DNA of 64,000 nt from Burkholderiaceae bacterium 26 (GCA_000955795.1 JYOB01000017.1:124001-188000); one strand, 5' to 3'; numbered from the stretch's first letter, positions 1-10,822 are shown. Made by a program: numbers and translations. Notes: a model not told the origin generated them from the letters alone.

Positions 1-183
1 TGAACTGTCGCTTCCCGCCGACGGCGCCTGAACCCGCGGAAGCTCCCCGTGGTAGAATAGAAAGCGAATCCGGCTCGCCTCCGCGCCAATCCTGGCCGGT
101 AGCAGCTGAGTCCAGCACCGGGGAATACCCCGCGCCGAGTCGGGCGGCGCGCTTCTGCGACCGCCACCCATCCTCGCTCTCGC

Positions 184-234
184 TTGCACGAAACGGCGCG
201 CGCCACTGGCGGGCGCGATTTGTGTTTCGTGCAA
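184..234 (+). promoter_or_regulatory. Long hairpin in the infA leader
   Basis: Positions 184-194 and 224-234 form a perfect 11-bp inverted repeat (TTGCACGAAAC / GTTTCGTGCAA), and the GC-rich sequence between them can pair further. No T-run follows, so it is not an obvious terminator. It lies about 145 bases before the infA start codon and after a -10-like TAGAAT at 52-57, so it probably sits in a long 5' leader. The rest of 1-379 shows no convincing gene. A regulatory role is inference. Confidence 0.45.
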
Positions 235-379
235 CTCGGTACCCCCCAAGCCCGCTGTCCGGGCAGATGATCGCGGCGTACCGCTGCATGCATCCTAGAT
301 GCGTGTGGCGTGGTTCGGGTGGGTCATCACATCATTGCAACCATCGGCGCAGCCGCGTGCTGCATACAAAGGAACGAGT

Positions 380-598
380 TTGGCCAAGGAAGAACTGATT
401 GAATTTGAAGGGGTGGTGTCTGAAGCACTACCCGACAATCGTTTTCGCGTGCAGTTGGAAAACGGCGTGGAAATCTGGGCTTACGCATCGGGCAAGATGC
501 AGAAGCACCGTATCCGCATTCTCGCGGGCGACCGCGTGAAGCTGGAGATGTCGCCGTACGACCTCACGAAGGGTCGCATCAACTACCGGCACAAGTAA
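380..598 (+). CDS. infA: Translation initiation factor IF-1
   Basis: IF-1 binds the A site of the 30S subunit and helps IF-2 and IF-3 place initiator tRNA. The 72-residue product is a single S1-like OB fold with the family sequence [10 protein letters not shown] near the start, [12 protein letters not shown], and the C-terminal [10 protein letters not shown] place the start at the TTG at 380: it gives the normal 72-residue length and follows an AAAGGA ribosome-binding site at about 368-373, whereas the in-frame ATG at 299 would add 27 residues foreign to the family. The gene stands alone, not in a ribosomal protein operon, so it may be a second infA copy as known in Burkholderiaceae. An intrinsic terminator follows. 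Confidence 0.95.
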   Translation: MAKEELIEFEGVVSEALPDNRFRVQLENGVEIWAYASGKMQKHRIRILAGDRVKLEMSPYDLTKGRINYRHK

Positions 599-643
599 AA
601 ACGGCTGTGCCGCCAAGACGTCCACCCCGTGGGCGTTTCGAAG

Positions 644-677
644 AACCGCGCGTCTGCCCGACCCGCGGTTTTTTTAT
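644..677 (+). terminator. Intrinsic terminator after infA
   Basis: AACCGCG at 644-650 pairs with CGCGGTT at 664-670, followed by a run of T residues to about 676. Confidence 0.8.
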
Positions 678-706
678 TATTGCTGCGTAAGCAGCGTTAA
701 ATTTCG

Positions 707-734
707 TTGATCTCCCGACAACATCCGGTATCAT
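707..734 (+). promoter_or_regulatory. Candidate sigma-70 promoter for the glycosidase-like gene
   Basis: TTGATC (707-712), a 16-base spacer and TATCAT (729-734) form a fair sigma-70 promoter. The expected transcription start falls at about 741, inside the first of two palindromes. It would leave a leader of about 330 bases before the next gene at 1071. Confidence 0.5.
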
Positions 735-739
735 GCCGC

Positions 740-775
740 TTGGCTGCCAACGGGGGGAACGCAGTTGGCAGCCAA
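740..775. promoter_or_regulatory. Twin palindromes TTGGCWGCCAA, operator-like
   Basis: Two 11-base palindromes, TTGGC-T-GCCAA at 740-750 and TTGGC-A-GCCAA at 765-775, have centres 25 bp apart and together form a 12-bp inverted repeat (740-751 / 764-775). They lie on the predicted transcription start of the promoter at 707-734, the usual place for a repressor operator. A third palindrome, TTGATCGATCAA, is at 871-882 in the same leader. The binding protein is unknown; an RNA hairpin is the alternative. The rest of 776-1070 shows no gene. Confidence 0.5.
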
Positions 776-1070
776 CTGAAGTGCAGGGCTTGTCACATTT
801 TTCAAGCCGCGTGCTGCCCTCGGGCGAGCTCGCGCCAGCTGTACCAGTCCACTCAATAAGCGCACGGCCGTTGATCGATCAATCGACTCAGCAGGACCTC
901 TAATCGCGCATCCATTCGCCGACCGGGGCGTCATCTGACGCTCGCACCCGTTCGGTGTTCAGTGTGTCAAAGGAGTCACACCACATCGGGATACCGCACA
1001 GGTAGGACGGCGCTTGTCCATCGCAGTACTGGGCGTAACGTTTTTGCGTCCGAGGGAATAGAAAATCACA

Positions 1071-2066
1071 ATGTTGGAAACCAAGAAAGCAGCACAGAGG
1101 GCGGCGCGCATGAGCCTGCGCGCTTTGGTGGGTCTGGCGGCGGCAACAACGCTGACAGGCCTGGGAATACAAAATGCCTCGGCGCAGGCCACGCGCCCGA
1201 AGGCACCCATCTACGGCGTCACGCTTGATGACGTCAGCAAAATCAATGCGATCGTGGCGTCGCTCACGCACCTGCCGTACAAGCCGACCGTGCGCGTGGT
1301 CTTCGACCCGGGTACATCGGCAGCCGACTATTACGCACCGCTGGTCAAGCTTCATCAAGTCGCCTACGTGATGGGCGAAGTGATGGATTCGTACTATTTC
1401 CCGGTCGACCCGACCACTTACAGCGCACGCACCAACGAGTTGGTGAGCACGCTGAAGGATGTCGTGGACGTATGGGAGATCGCCAATGAAATCAACGGCG
1501 AATGGTTGCGTGCCAACCCGAGCGGTCCGACCGCGACGGCAACGTCGCAGGAACAGCAGATCGGTCAGATGGTCGGCAATGCCTACGACATCGTGAAGGG
1601 CGCGGGTGGCCTGGTGTCGGTGACGATGTACTACAACGACGATGGCAAGGGCACCAACTGCTACGAACTGTCGATGGACTCATGGCGTACCTGGGCGACT
1701 AATTTCCTGCCGTCCCGTGTGCTCCAAGGTGCGGACTACGCACTGTTCAGCTACTACCCGTACCAGGACTGCCCAGGTTTGAATCCGTCGTGGGCAAACG
1801 ATTTCAAGTTGCTTGAAAGCATCTTCCCGGCTGCGAAGGTGGGCTTTGGTGAGATCGGTACGTCTAGTACGTCGGCGCCCCTGTCGGTGCAGCAGAATCT
1901 GATCAAATCGTATTACCCGATGGGTACCACCACGATGGCAGCCGACCCGCGCTTCATCGGCGGCTACTTCTGGTGGAACTACGTTGAGCAGATGCTGCCG
2001 TACAGCACCAGTTCGTACTGGAGCTTGCTGAACAACACCATCAAACCGCTGACGGCGCCGCAATAA
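1071..2066 (+). CDS. Exported glycoside-hydrolase-like TIM-barrel protein
   Basis: 331 residues. A basic N-terminus, a hydrophobic stretch at about 18-33 and ASA-QA at 36-40 look like a signal peptide, so the mature protein is probably periplasmic or secreted. The rest resembles a clan GH-A glycosidase. WEIANEING at 135-143 has the Asn-Glu pair (N139-E140) expected for the acid/base residue, and GFGEIG at 258-263 offers E261 as nucleophile. Aromatic stretches such as FSYYPYQDC and YFWWNYVEQ would suit sugar binding. The start follows GAGGG; a second in-frame ATG at codon 14 is possible. It stands alone between two terminators. I cannot name family or substrate; the fold call rests on these motifs only. 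Confidence 0.6.
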   Translation: MLETKKAAQRAARMSLRALVGLAAATTLTGLGIQNASAQATRPKAPIYGVTLDDVSKINAIVASLTHLPYKPTVRVVFDPGTSAADYYAPLVKLHQVAYVMGEVMDSYYFPVDPTTYSARTNELVSTLKDVVDVWEIANEINGEWLRANPSGPTATATSQEQQIGQMVGNAYDIVKGAGGLVSVTMYYNDDGKGTNCYELSMDSWRTWATNFLPSRVLQGADYALFSYYPYQDCPGLNPSWANDFKLLESIFPAAKVGFGEIGTSSTSAPLSVQQNLIKSYYPMGTTTMAADPRFIGGYFWWNYVEQMLPYSTSSYWSLLNNTIKPLTAPQ

Positions 2067-2136
2067 GAAGGGCTGCAGCCTCTCCTCGCAAAAGGGTGGA
2101 ACTCCGCGCCGGACGGACGGGACACGATCCGGCAAC

Positions 2137-2175
2137 AAAAAACCCGCGTCAGCTCACGCTGCGCGGGTTTTTTCC
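2137..2175. terminator. Bidirectional terminator
   Basis: An A-run and AACCCGCG pair with CGCGGGTT and a T-run, so the hairpin can end both the plus-strand glycosidase-like gene and the minus-strand galU. Confidence 0.8.
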
Positions 2176-2195
2176 ATGGCGACGCGCCTATTGGC

Positions 2196-3068
2196 TCAGC
2201 CGCGCGCAGCCAGATAGGCTCGGAAGTCGGCAGCGACTTCCTTGTGCTTGAGCGCCAGTTCTACCGTTGCCTTCAAGTAGCCTAACTTGCTGCCGCAGTC
2301 GTAGCGCACGCCTTTGTAGCGATAGGCGAGCACCTGCTCTGCGGACAGCAACGACTGGATGGCGTCCGTCAGTTGCAGTTCACCGCCCGCGCCCGGTTTG
2401 AGGTTGCGGATGTGTTCAAAAATGCGCGGCGTGAGGATGTAGCGGCCGACCACGCCCAGGTTGGACGGCGCGTTTTCCGGCGCCGGCTTTTCGACGATGC
2501 CCGACATCTTGATCACGCTGCCGTCCTCTTCCCACGGCCGGCCATCGACCACGCCGTACGAACGGCTCTGCTCGCGGTCAATTTCTTCCACGCCAATTAC
2601 CGAGCAGTTGTAGTGTTCGTACAGGTCGACCATCTGCTTCATGACGGGCGGGTCGCCGTCCAGCAGGTCGTCAGCCAGGATGACTGCGAAGGGCGCGTCG
2701 CCGACGAGCTTCTCGGCGCATTGCACGGCATGGCCCAAGCCCAGCGCTTCAGGCTGGCGCACGTAGAAGCAATCCACATGCGACGGCTTGATGGAGCGCA
2801 CGACCTCGAGCAACGCGGTCTTGTGCTTGGCTTCAAGCTCTGCTTCCAGCTCGTAAGCCTTGTCAAAGTGATCTTCGATGGCGCGCTTGCTGCGGCCGGT
2901 GACGAAGATCATCTCGGTGATGCCGGCGGCCATGGCTTCTTCCACGGCGTACTGGATCAGCGGCTTGTCCACGACCGGGAGCATTTCCTTCGGGCTGGCC
3001 TTCGTGGCCGGCAGAAAGCGGGTTCCGAGCCCCGCGACGGGGAAAACGGCTTTGGTGACGCGTTGCAT
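2196..3068 (-). CDS. galU: UTP--glucose-1-phosphate uridylyltransferase
   Basis: Makes UDP-glucose from UTP and glucose-1-phosphate, feeding LPS core, exopolysaccharide and galactose metabolism in the cytoplasm. The 290-residue protein opens with the nucleotidyltransferase signature [17 protein letters not shown] at about 14-30 and keeps later family blocks such as ILADDLL, GVEEI and [10 protein letters not shown], at the usual length for bacterial GalU. It lies 33 bases downstream of valS on the same strand with no terminator between them, so it is probably cotranscribed with valS. A terminator lies just downstream. Confidence 0.96.
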   Translation of the reverse strand: MQRVTKAVFPVAGLGTRFLPATKASPKEMLPVVDKPLIQYAVEEAMAAGITEMIFVTGRSKRAIEDHFDKAYELEAELEAKHKTALLEVVRSIKPSHVDCFYVRQPEALGLGHAVQCAEKLVGDAPFAVILADDLLDGDPPVMKQMVDLYEHYNCSVIGVEEIDREQSRSYGVVDGRPWEEDGSVIKMSGIVEKPAPENAPSNLGVVGRYILTPRIFEHIRNLKPGAGGELQLTDAIQSLLSAEQVLAYRYKGVRYDCGSKLGYLKATVELALKHKEVAADFRAYLAARG

Positions 3069-3101
3069 CGTGGTTTCCTTGATATCGATTGTTCTGGGCG
3101 C

Positions 3102-5978
3102 TCAGGCAGCTTGTACCGGCAGCCGTGCAATCTGGGCTTCCAGCTTGGCCAGCGTGGCTTTGAAATCCGTCACGCGCTTTTGTTCCTGTTCCACAACGGC
3201 GGCCGGCGCGCGGGCGACGAACGATTCGTTGCCGAGCTTGGCTTCGCACTTGGTGATCTCGCCGCGCAGGCGGTCGATTTCCTTCGACAGGCGCGCATGC
3301 TCGGCGGCCACATCGATCTCGATTTTCAGCAGCAACTTGTTCTCGCCGACGATGGCGACCGGTGCGCCGGCACCGTCCTGCTCCATGGCGGCCGCATCCG
3401 TGTAGACCTTCACTTCAGACAGCTTGCCCAGCGCTTGCACGTAAGGTGCCGCCACCTGCAGGAATTCGGCCTCGCCATTGGCGTACAGCGGCACGCGCTG
3501 TGCGGGGGAGATGTTCATCTCACCGCGCAGGTTGCGGCAGGCGTCCACCAGTGTCTTCAACTGCTGCACCCACTGCTCGGCCTGCTCGTCGATCTTGGAC
3601 AGCGCGGCGCGCGGGTACTCCTGCAGCGCGAGGCTTTCGGTGCCATCGCCCTTGGCGCGGCCGGCCATCGGCGCAACCTTCTGCCAGAGTTCTTCGGTAA
3701 TGAACGGAATGATCGGATGGGCCAGGCGCAGCACCGTTTCCAGCACGCGCAGCAGCGTGCGGCGCGTGGCGCGCTGCTGAGCCGGCGTGCCGGTCTGGAT
3801 CTGCACCTTGGCCAGCTCCAGATACCAGTCGCAGTATTCGTCCCAGACGAACTTGTAGATGGCGTTGGCGATGTTGTCGAATCGATAGTCGGCAAAGCCT
3901 TTCTCGACTTCGGTTTCCACGCGCTGCAGCAGCGAGACGATCCAGCGGTCGGCCTGCGAGAAGTGCAGGTAGCCTTCGGGGCCGCAATCACCGACGCATT
4001 CCTGCATGCCGCAGTCCTGGCCTTCAGTGTTCATCAGCACGAAGCGCGTGGCGTTCCAGAGTTTGTTGCAGAAGTTGCGATAGCCTTCGCAGCGGCCCGG
4101 GTCAAAGTTGATGCTGCGGCCAAGCGTGGCGAGCGAGGCGAAGGTGAAGCGCAGCGCGTCGGCACCGAATGCGGGAATGCCTTCGGGGAATTCCTTGCGC
4201 GTGCGCTTTTCAACCTTGGGTGCGTCCTTTGGGCGGCGCAGGCCGGTCGTGCGCTTGGCCAGCAGCGGCTCCAACGCGATACCGTCGATCAGATCCACCG
4301 GGTCGAGCGTGTTGCCCTCGGACTTGCTCATCTTCTTGCCTTCCGAATCGCGCACCAAGCCGTGCACGTAGACGGTGTGGAAGGGCACTTCACCGGTGAA
4401 GTGCAAGGTCATCATGACCATGCGCGCCACCCAGAAGAAGATGATGTCGTAGCCCGTGACCAGCACGGTGGACGGCAGGAAGTGCTTCAGTTCCGGCGTA
4501 TCGGCCGGCCAGCCCAGCGATGAGAACGGCACCAGCGCGGACGAGAACCACGTGTCCAGCACGTCGTCGTCACGCGTGAGCGTGCCGGTGTAGCCCTTGG
4601 CCGTCGCTTGGGCCTTGGCTTCTTCTTCGGTACGGCCGACGTATACGTTGCCGGCTTCGTCGTACCACGCCGGAATCTGGTGGCCCCACCACAGTTGGCG
4701 CGAGATGCACCAGTCCTGGATGTTGTTCAGCCACTGGTTGTACGTGTTGACCCACTGCTCGGGCACGAGCTTGATCTTGCCGCTCTGCACGGCGTCTAGC
4801 GCTACTTCAGCGATGGAGCGGCCCGGGAAGCGCGTGCCTTCCGGCGCCGGTTTGCTCATGGCGACGAACCACTGATCCGTCAGCATCGGCTCGATCACGA
4901 CGCCGGTACGGTCGCCGCGCGGCACCATCAGCGTGTGCTTTTTGACTTCAGCCAGCAGGCCCTGCGCTTCGAGGTCTTCGACCATCTTCTTGCGCGCGTC
5001 AAACCGATCCATGCCTGCGTACGCGGCCGGAGCATCGGCAACGATCTTCGCGTCGAGCGTCAGGATCGACAACTGCGGCAGCTTGTGGCGCTGGCCCACG
5101 GCGTAGTCGTTGAAGTCGTGGCCCGGGGTGACCTTGACCACGCCGGTGCCGAATTCGCGGTCGACGTATTCGTCTGCAATCACCGGGATCTTGCGATCGG
5201 TCAGCGGAAGGTGAACGAACTTGCCGATGAGGTGGGCGTAGCGCTCATCCTCGGGGTGCACCATCACGGCCGTGTCGCCGAGCATCGTCTCGGGGCGGGT
5301 GGTGGCAACCGTCAGGTGGGTCAGGCCGCGCACAGCGTCCGGTTCGGCCAGCGGATAGCGGATGTGCCACAGCGAGCCTTCTTCCTCTTCGCTCACCACT
5401 TCCAGATCGGATACGGCAGTGCCGAGCACCGGGTCCCAGTTGACGAGGCGCTTGCCTCGGTAAATTAGGCCCTGCTCATACAGACGCACGAAGACGTCGC
5501 TGACCGCGCGCGACATCTTCGGGTCCATCGTGAAATATTCGCGCTCCCAGTCGATGGAGGCACCCATGCGGCGCACTTGGCGCGTGATAGTCGAGCCCGA
5601 TTGCTCCTTCCATTCCCACACCTTCTCGACGAACTTCTCGCGGCCCATGTCGTGGCGCGACACGCCTTGGGCATCCAGCTGGCGCTCGACGACGATCTGC
5701 GTGGCAATGCCAGCGTGGTCGGTGCCCGGTACCCACAGCGTATTGGCGCCGGCCATGCGCGCGTGGCGCGTCAGGCCATCCATGATGGTCTGGTTGAACG
5801 CGTGGCCCATGTGCAGCGTGCCCGTCACGTTCGGCGGCGGGAGCTGGATACAGAAGTCGGGCTTGCCGGCTTCGAGCGTTGCGCGGGAGACGCCCATCGC
5901 TTCCCAGGCCGCGCTCCACTTCTGCTCGATGGTGGCGGGTTCGAAACTCTTGGCGAGGGACTGGTTTTGATCGGTCAT
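3102..5978 (-). CDS. valS: Valine--tRNA ligase
   Basis: Class I aminoacyl-tRNA synthetase that charges tRNA-Val and edits misactivated threonine. The 958 residues include the HIGH-type motif HMGH at 56-59, a CP1 editing domain, KMSKS near residue 550, an anticodon-binding domain, and the C-terminal ValRS coiled coil (about the last 70 residues, rich in Glu, Arg and Lys). A -10-like TATAAT on the minus strand lies about 70 bases upstream, back to back with the uvrD promoter. It heads the valS-galU unit. Confidence 0.97.
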   Translation of the reverse strand: MTDQNQSLAKSFEPATIEQKWSAAWEAMGVSRATLEAGKPDFCIQLPPPNVTGTLHMGHAFNQTIMDGLTRHARMAGANTLWVPGTDHAGIATQIVVERQLDAQGVSRHDMGREKFVEKVWEWKEQSGSTITRQVRRMGASIDWEREYFTMDPKMSRAVSDVFVRLYEQGLIYRGKRLVNWDPVLGTAVSDLEVVSEEEEGSLWHIRYPLAEPDAVRGLTHLTVATTRPETMLGDTAVMVHPEDERYAHLIGKFVHLPLTDRKIPVIADEYVDREFGTGVVKVTPGHDFNDYAVGQRHKLPQLSILTLDAKIVADAPAAYAGMDRFDARKKMVEDLEAQGLLAEVKKHTLMVPRGDRTGVVIEPMLTDQWFVAMSKPAPEGTRFPGRSIAEVALDAVQSGKIKLVPEQWVNTYNQWLNNIQDWCISRQLWWGHQIPAWYDEAGNVYVGRTEEEAKAQATAKGYTGTLTRDDDVLDTWFSSALVPFSSLGWPADTPELKHFLPSTVLVTGYDIIFFWVARMVMMTLHFTGEVPFHTVYVHGLVRDSEGKKMSKSEGNTLDPVDLIDGIALEPLLAKRTTGLRRPKDAPKVEKRTRKEFPEGIPAFGADALRFTFASLATLGRSINFDPGRCEGYRNFCNKLWNATRFVLMNTEGQDCGMQECVGDCGPEGYLHFSQADRWIVSLLQRVETEVEKGFADYRFDNIANAIYKFVWDEYCDWYLELAKVQIQTGTPAQQRATRRTLLRVLETVLRLAHPIIPFITEELWQKVAPMAGRAKGDGTESLALQEYPRAALSKIDEQAEQWVQQLKTLVDACRNLRGEMNISPAQRVPLYANGEAEFLQVAAPYVQALGKLSEVKVYTDAAAMEQDGAGAPVAIVGENKLLLKIEIDVAAEHARLSKEIDRLRGEITKCEAKLGNESFVARAPAAVVEQEQKRVTDFKATLAKLEAQIARLPVQAA

Positions 5979-6045
5979 GCTGACAGGGCGCGCAATCGGC
6001 GTAAAAAGACGTTTGGCCCAGGAAAATGGCGGGCGAAAGCTTGGA

Positions 6046-6051
6046 ATTATA
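6046..6051 (-). promoter_or_regulatory. -10 element (TATAAT) for valS-galU
   Basis: A perfect TATAAT on the minus strand, about 68 bases before the valS ATG. No good -35 box is visible at the usual distance. Confidence 0.5.
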
Positions 6052-6096
6052 CGGCGTGTCGATGTCCGGCACGGGCGAAGCGGCGAATGCGGCCGG

Positions 6097-6102
6097 TATA
6101 AT
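6097..6102 (+). promoter_or_regulatory. -10 element (TATAAT) for uvrD
   Basis: A perfect TATAAT on the plus strand, 28 bases before the uvrD ATG. The -35 region is weak. It lies about 45 bp from the opposing valS -10 box. Confidence 0.5.
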
Positions 6103-6130
6103 TTCAGGATTCTGCCGAGGCTCCTCCCGC

Positions 6131-8491
6131 ATGTCCGACCTGCTCGCCAATCTGAACCCCGAACAACGCGCTGCCATCACCCTTCCCGATGAATCGGCGC
6201 TGATCCTGGCGGGGGCGGGCAGCGGCAAGACGCGTGTGTTGACCACCCGCATCGCCTGGCTGATTCAGAGTGCGCGGGTGTCACCGTTGGGTGTGCTGGC
6301 AGTCACGTTTACGAACAAGGCGGCCAAGGAAATGACGGCCCGCCTGCAGGCCATGCTGCCGATCAACACGCGCGCCATGTGGATCGGCACATTCCACGGC
6401 CTATGCAACCGGTTGCTGCGCGCGCATTACCGCGATGCCGGCTTGCCGCAGACGTTCCAGATCCTGGATACACAAGACCAGCTCTCCGCCGTGAAGCGCT
6501 TGCTCAAGTCGCTCAATATCGACGACGAGAAATTCCCGCCAAAGAACGTCCAGTACTTCATCAATGGCGCCAAGGAGCAGGGCCTGCGCGCGGGCGATCT
6601 GGAAATCGCCAACGAGTACGACCGCCGCATGGCCGACCTCTACGCCGCTTACGACGCGCAATGCCAGCGCGAAGGCGTGGTCGATTTTGCCGAACTGCTC
6701 CTGCGCTGCTACGAACTGCTGCGCTACAACGACGCCATCCGCGCGCACTATCAACGGCGTTTCAAGCACATTCTGGTTGACGAGTTCCAGGATACGAACA
6801 AGCTGCAATACGCCTGGCTGAAGATTCTGGCCGGCCTCGGCGAGCCCGGTGTCTCGCCCAACGCTATCTTCGCGGTGGGCGACGATGACCAGAGCATCTA
6901 CGCGTTTCGTGGTGCCAACGTTGGCAATATGGTCGACTTTGAACGCGAATTCCGTGTCGAGCACCGGATCAAGCTGGAGCAGAATTATCGCTCGCACGGC
7001 CACATCCTCGATACCGCCAATCACCTGATTTCGCACAACACGCGTCGGCTGGGTAAGAACCTGCGTACCGATGCCGGCCACGGCGAGCCGGTGCGTGTCT
7101 ACCAGGCCGCGACGGATGGACAAGAGGCTGGTTGGATCGTCGAAGAAATCCGCGACCGTATTGCCAGCGGTACGGCGCGTTCGGAAATCGCCATCCTCTA
7201 TCGCAGCAACGCGCAGTCACGAGTGATCGAGCACGCGCTGTTCTCGGCCGGCATCGCCTACAAGGTGTACGGCGGCCTGCGCTTCTTCGAGCGCGCGGAA
7301 ATCAAGCACGCGCTGGCGTACATCCAGCTGCTGGAGAACTCGGATAACGATGCTGCGTTTGGCCGCGTGGTGAACTTTCCGGCGCGCGGCGTTGGGGCGC
7401 GCTCCCTGGAGCAGTTGCAGGATGCGGCGCGGCTGTATGGCATCTCGCTCGCAGCGGCGGTGCCGTATCTCACGGGCGCGGCGGGCACCAAGTTGTCGGC
7501 GTTTGTCCGTCTGATCGAACAGATGCGTGCCGACACGCGCCAGATGACGCTGCCCGAGATCGTCCAGCACGTCATCCACGCCAGCGGCCTGATCACGCAT
7601 TACCAGGGCGAGAAGGAAGGCCAGGACCGCATCGAGAACTTGCAGGAACTGGTCACCGCAGCCCAAGCCTTCGTTGCTGAAGAAGGCTACGGCGTCGACG
7701 CGATTGCGACCGCGCTGCCGGTGCGCCACGACGCCATGCTTCGCATCGAAGGCGGCGAGATCGATACCGCCTCTGAACTCGTGACCGACGAGACGCCCGC
7801 GGAGATGACGCCGCTGGTCGCGTTTCTTACGCACGCCTCGCTCGAAGCAGGCGACAACCAGGCCCAGGCCGGCCAGGATGCCGTGCAGATGATGACCGTG
7901 CATGCGGCCAAGGGGCTGGAGTTCCACGTCGTCTTCATCACTGGGCTGGAAGAAGGCCTGTTCCCGCACGAAAACAGTCAGATGGAGAAGGACGGCCTGG
8001 AGGAAGAGCGCCGCCTGATGTATGTGGCGATTACGCGCGCGCGCGAGCGGTTGTATCTGTCGTTCGCGCAAAGCCGCGTGCTGCACGGACAGATTCGCTA
8101 CCACATCCGCTCACGCTTCTTTGACGAACTCCCCGAAGAGACGCTGAAGTGGCTGACGCCGCAGCACTCGGGTTATCAAGCCACCCGCCGTGTGCAAGGC
8201 GATTCCGCCTGGGGCAAGGATTGGTTCAAGCGCCCCGAGCGCGGCGATGACGACGCCTACACCGGCCGCCCGACCGGCGGCATGGACACCGGCAAGAACT
8301 ACGCCGATGCCAAGCGCGCAGAGGCCACGGGCTTCCGCGTGGGCCAGTCGGTGTTCCACAACAAGTTCGGGGAAGGCGTCATCACGACGCTCGAAGGCGA
8401 GGGCGCCGAGGCGCGCGCTCAGATCAAGTTCAACCGCCACGGGGTGAAGACGCTGGCGTTGGGCATCGCCAAGCTGGACCCGATCAACTGA
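6131..8491 (+). CDS. uvrD: ATP-dependent DNA helicase UvrD (helicase II)
   Basis: SF1A 3'-5' helicase used in nucleotide excision repair, mismatch repair and removal of RecA filaments. The product is 786 residues from the ATG at 6131. An upstream in-frame ATG at 6026 would precede the promoter and add 35 residues foreign to the family. Motif I AGAGSGKT is at 27-34, followed by FTNKAAKEM, the Walker B region [26 protein letters not shown] and [12 protein letters not shown]. The C-terminus carries the Tudor-like segment ([11 protein letters not shown]) known to contact RNA polymerase in UvrD/PcrA. It converges on the next gene with a gap of about 24 bases and no clear terminator. Confidence 0.95.
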   Translation: MSDLLANLNPEQRAAITLPDESALILAGAGSGKTRVLTTRIAWLIQSARVSPLGVLAVTFTNKAAKEMTARLQAMLPINTRAMWIGTFHGLCNRLLRAHYRDAGLPQTFQILDTQDQLSAVKRLLKSLNIDDEKFPPKNVQYFINGAKEQGLRAGDLEIANEYDRRMADLYAAYDAQCQREGVVDFAELLLRCYELLRYNDAIRAHYQRRFKHILVDEFQDTNKLQYAWLKILAGLGEPGVSPNAIFAVGDDDQSIYAFRGANVGNMVDFEREFRVEHRIKLEQNYRSHGHILDTANHLISHNTRRLGKNLRTDAGHGEPVRVYQAATDGQEAGWIVEEIRDRIASGTARSEIAILYRSNAQSRVIEHALFSAGIAYKVYGGLRFFERAEIKHALAYIQLLENSDNDAAFGRVVNFPARGVGARSLEQLQDAARLYGISLAAAVPYLTGAAGTKLSAFVRLIEQMRADTRQMTLPEIVQHVIHASGLITHYQGEKEGQDRIENLQELVTAAQAFVAEEGYGVDAIATALPVRHDAMLRIEGGEIDTASELVTDETPAEMTPLVAFLTHASLEAGDNQAQAGQDAVQMMTVHAAKGLEFHVVFITGLEEGLFPHENSQMEKDGLEEERRLMYVAITRARERLYLSFAQSRVLHGQIRYHIRSRFFDELPEETLKWLTPQHSGYQATRRVQGDSAWGKDWFKRPERGDDDAYTGRPTGGMDTGKNYADAKRAEATGFRVGQSVFHNKFGEGVITTLEGEGAEARAQIKFNRHGVKTLALGIAKLDPIN

Positions 8492-8515
8492 GCGTCGATC
8501 GGGCCATCGGGCCGA

Positions 8516-9313
8516 TCAGGCCGCTGTGTCAGTCGTCTGGCCGGCGGCCTGTGTCACGTTGAAACAACCGCGGTACGTGGCATAGAACGAGCAGTACAGC
8601 ACCGCCATCACCAGAATCCGGTACGGCGTGGCGATGATCGGGGCGATGTTGTTGGCGCCGCTCGATGCGAACAGCGCATCGATGAACAGCGGCACGGCGA
8701 TCAGCAAGATTGCGACGAGCACGCCGTACACGATGAAGGCCGCCCGATTGCGCCACACGGTCATCCAGCTGAAGAACAGCGCCTTGCCGACCGGGATGCC
8801 GTGCCATGCCACCAGCAACGGCGCAAACCAGAACAGCACCGCCACCGGGATGTACAGCACCGAGCCCATCACCATGGCGAGGTAGAACTCGCGGATCGCC
8901 TCAGTCGTGAGCGGTTTGTCGCTGACGACGGTCATGAGCGTGTCAACGTCCACCATCGTCATCAGCACGCCGCTGACCACGAGAACCAGCACGCCATAGA
9001 TGCCGCCAAGCTTGAGCAGGCCGCGCCTTGCATCCTTGCCGTATGCGCGAAAGCCCGCGATGAGCGACGCCGGCCCGACGCGCTTGCCCGCCACTGTGTC
9101 GCGGCAGGCCGACATGAAGCCCACAAAGATGGCGGGATTCACCAGCAGGATGGCGAACACACCAATCGGCGGCACTAGCAGCATCAACAGGTTGACCGCG
9201 AACAGATAGATGAACAGCAGCAGCAAGAATCCAATCGGGTTCTTGCGAAACAGCCACGCACCCTGGCGCAGCCAGACGTAGCCTTGCTTGGCCGGTACTT
9301 CAATCAGTTGCAT
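8516..9313 (-). CDS. BPSS1780-type integral membrane protein
   Basis: 265 residues with about six hydrophobic segments (for example [18 protein letters not shown], and [15 protein letters not shown] in the middle) and a conserved N-terminal part of the form [16 protein letters not shown]. This resembles the Burkholderia BPSS1780 family of inner-membrane proteins of unknown function. Its ATG lies inside the end of thrB (10-bp overlap), so translation is probably coupled to thrB. No enzymatic motif is visible. The family call is from memory of such proteins; the membrane topology is seen directly. Confidence 0.75.
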   Translation of the reverse strand: MQLIEVPAKQGYVWLRQGAWLFRKNPIGFLLLLFIYLFAVNLLMLLVPPIGVFAILLVNPAIFVGFMSACRDTVAGKRVGPASLIAGFRAYGKDARRGLLKLGGIYGVLVLVVSGVLMTMVDVDTLMTVVSDKPLTTEAIREFYLAMVMGSVLYIPVAVLFWFAPLLVAWHGIPVGKALFFSWMTVWRNRAAFIVYGVLVAILLIAVPLFIDALFASSGANNIAPIIATPYRILVMAVLYCSFYATYRGCFNVTQAAGQTTDTAA

Positions 9314-10308
9314 GGTTGGGGAAGATCCAGAGTCAGGGCGCTCGCGCCAACCCGTTCACGGAGCACGCGCTCGAAGTGGGTGGGGTCATGCGGCTTGAGC
9401 AGTTCGGCGTCGCGCGGCAGATAGAAATCCCACAGGCGCGAGACCCAGAAACGATAGGCTGCGGCACGCAGCATGTCTTGCCAGTGCCGCGATTCGGCGT
9501 CTGTGAACGGACGCTCGGCGTGATAGGCGTGGAGCATGGCCCGTGCCCGCTCGGCATCCAGCACGCCCGTGGCCAGGTCGATGCACCAGTCGTTCACGGT
9601 GACGGCCACGTCGAAGAGCCACTTGTCGACACCGGCAAAGTAAAAGTCGAAGAAGCCGCCCAGGCGTTCCGGCTGGCCATCGGCGGCCGGCTCGAACAGC
9701 ACGTTGTCGCGGAAGAGATCGCAATGGCACGGGCCTTCGGGCAGCGCGGCGTAGTCGGCGCTGGCGAAGAAGCGTTGTTGATGCGCGAGTTCGTTTTCCA
9801 GAAGCGCGCGCGTGTCGCCGTGCACGAAGGGCACGACGTCGGGCACGACTTCGTTCCACCATGGCAGGCTGCGCAGGTTCGGCTGATGGCGTGGATAGTC
9901 GCGCCCCGCCAGATGCATGCGCGCGAGCATGTCGCCGACGATGGCGCATTCCGACACCGTGGGCGCCAGGTTCGAGCGGCCCGCCAGGCGCGTCACGATA
10001 GTCGCCGGCTTGCCGTTGAGCGTGCGCAGGATCTCGCCGTCGCGCCCCGGAATCGGCGCCGGCACGCTGATGTCGTGCTGCGCCAGATGCTGCATCAGAT
10101 ACAGGTAGAACGGCAGTTGCTCGAACGTCAGCCGCTCGAACAGGGTGACGACGTATTCGTGCGTCTGCCCATCCTTTTCCGTTGTCAGGAAGAAGTTGGA
10201 GTTTTCGATCCCGGACGGGATGCCGCGAAATGCGCGCACGGCGCCCACATCGTATTGGTCCAGCCAGAGGGAGATCTCGGCGTCGGAGACCGGGGTGAAA
10301 ACAGCCAT
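9304..10308 (-). CDS. thrB: Homoserine kinase (ThrB2, APH-like fold)
   Basis: Phosphorylates homoserine on the way to threonine. The 334-residue protein belongs to the aminoglycoside-phosphotransferase-like type of homoserine kinase found in beta- and alphaproteobacteria, not the GHMP type of enterics. Visible are [13 protein letters not shown] near the N-terminus, the catalytic loop [12 protein letters not shown] at 194-205 (D197, N202), and a metal-binding aspartate in FFDFYFAG (D221). It follows the DUF2782 gene by 85 bases and overlaps the next gene by 10 bp, so these probably form one transcription unit. Confidence 0.93.
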   Translation of the reverse strand: MAVFTPVSDAEISLWLDQYDVGAVRAFRGIPSGIENSNFFLTTEKDGQTHEYVVTLFERLTFEQLPFYLYLMQHLAQHDISVPAPIPGRDGEILRTLNGKPATIVTRLAGRSNLAPTVSECAIVGDMLARMHLAGRDYPRHQPNLRSLPWWNEVVPDVVPFVHGDTRALLENELAHQQRFFASADYAALPEGPCHCDLFRDNVLFEPAADGQPERLGGFFDFYFAGVDKWLFDVAVTVNDWCIDLATGVLDAERARAMLHAYHAERPFTDAESRHWQDMLRAAAYRFWVSRLWDFYLPRDAELLKPHDPTHFERVLRERVGASALTLDLPQPCN

Positions 10309-10393
10309 GCTTCAGGAACGGGAAACGGGTGGAGGGAAAGCGGGCCGGTCCACCGAGGAGCCGGCCTGCAGGCGCCGCGGTTGCGGCACAGGC

Positions 10394-10822
10394 TTAGAAC
10401 TTCAGGACGTTGACCGAGGGCACACGGTCGATATCGCCGCGCTCGCGGATACGCGGCGAGCTGTCTTCCGGCTTGCTCAGGTTGTACGACGTGCCCATGC
10501 CCGACTTGACATGGATATCCGGCGCCTGGCCCTTCTGGAAACGGTATTCCTCCACCTGCGTACCGTCGTTGTCGCGGTAGTCGAAGCTCGGCTTGACGCG
10601 CTCGTTGTGGATCGCGCCGTGGGTCGGCTTGGAAATCGGCTGATTGTTGATCGCCTTGACGTCCGGCAGGTCCAGTCCGGCGCTGTCGGATGTCACTTCG
10701 GCGTGCGCGGGTAGGGCGAGGCAGAAAACGGCGCCTGCCAGCAGCCCAGCGTGGCGCATCAGGCGCGCGGCATTGGCAAAGCCGGAGTGGATGGGGGCGG
10801 ACGGGTGAAGCAGCGAATCCAT
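10394..10822 (-). CDS. DUF2782 exported protein
   Basis: About 142 residues from the second of two adjacent ATGs (10822 or 10825); the second has better spacing from a GGAG. A hydrophobic segment ending in LALPAHAEV is a likely signal peptide, so the protein should be periplasmic. The mature part is polar and ends in VPSVNVLKF. It matches the DUF2782 family, which typically lies beside polA and thrB in betaproteobacteria. I know of no established function. Confidence 0.8.
   Translation of the reverse strand: MDSLLHPSAPIHSGFANAARLMRHAGLLAGAVFCLALPAHAEVTSDSAGLDLPDVKAINNQPISKPTHGAIHNERVKPSFDYRDNDGTQVEEYRFQKGQAPDIHVKSGMGTSYNLSKPEDSSPRIRERGDIDRVPSVNVLKF

Noticed and set aside
299-379. ATG at 299 as infA start
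   Set aside because: It adds 27 residues with no likeness to IF-1; the TTG at 380 has a ribosome-binding site and gives the 72-residue family length.
2373-4523. 716-codon plus-strand open frame
   Set aside because: It is antisense to galU and valS, both certain; the translation is His/Arg/Gln-rich as expected for a shadow of a high-GC gene.
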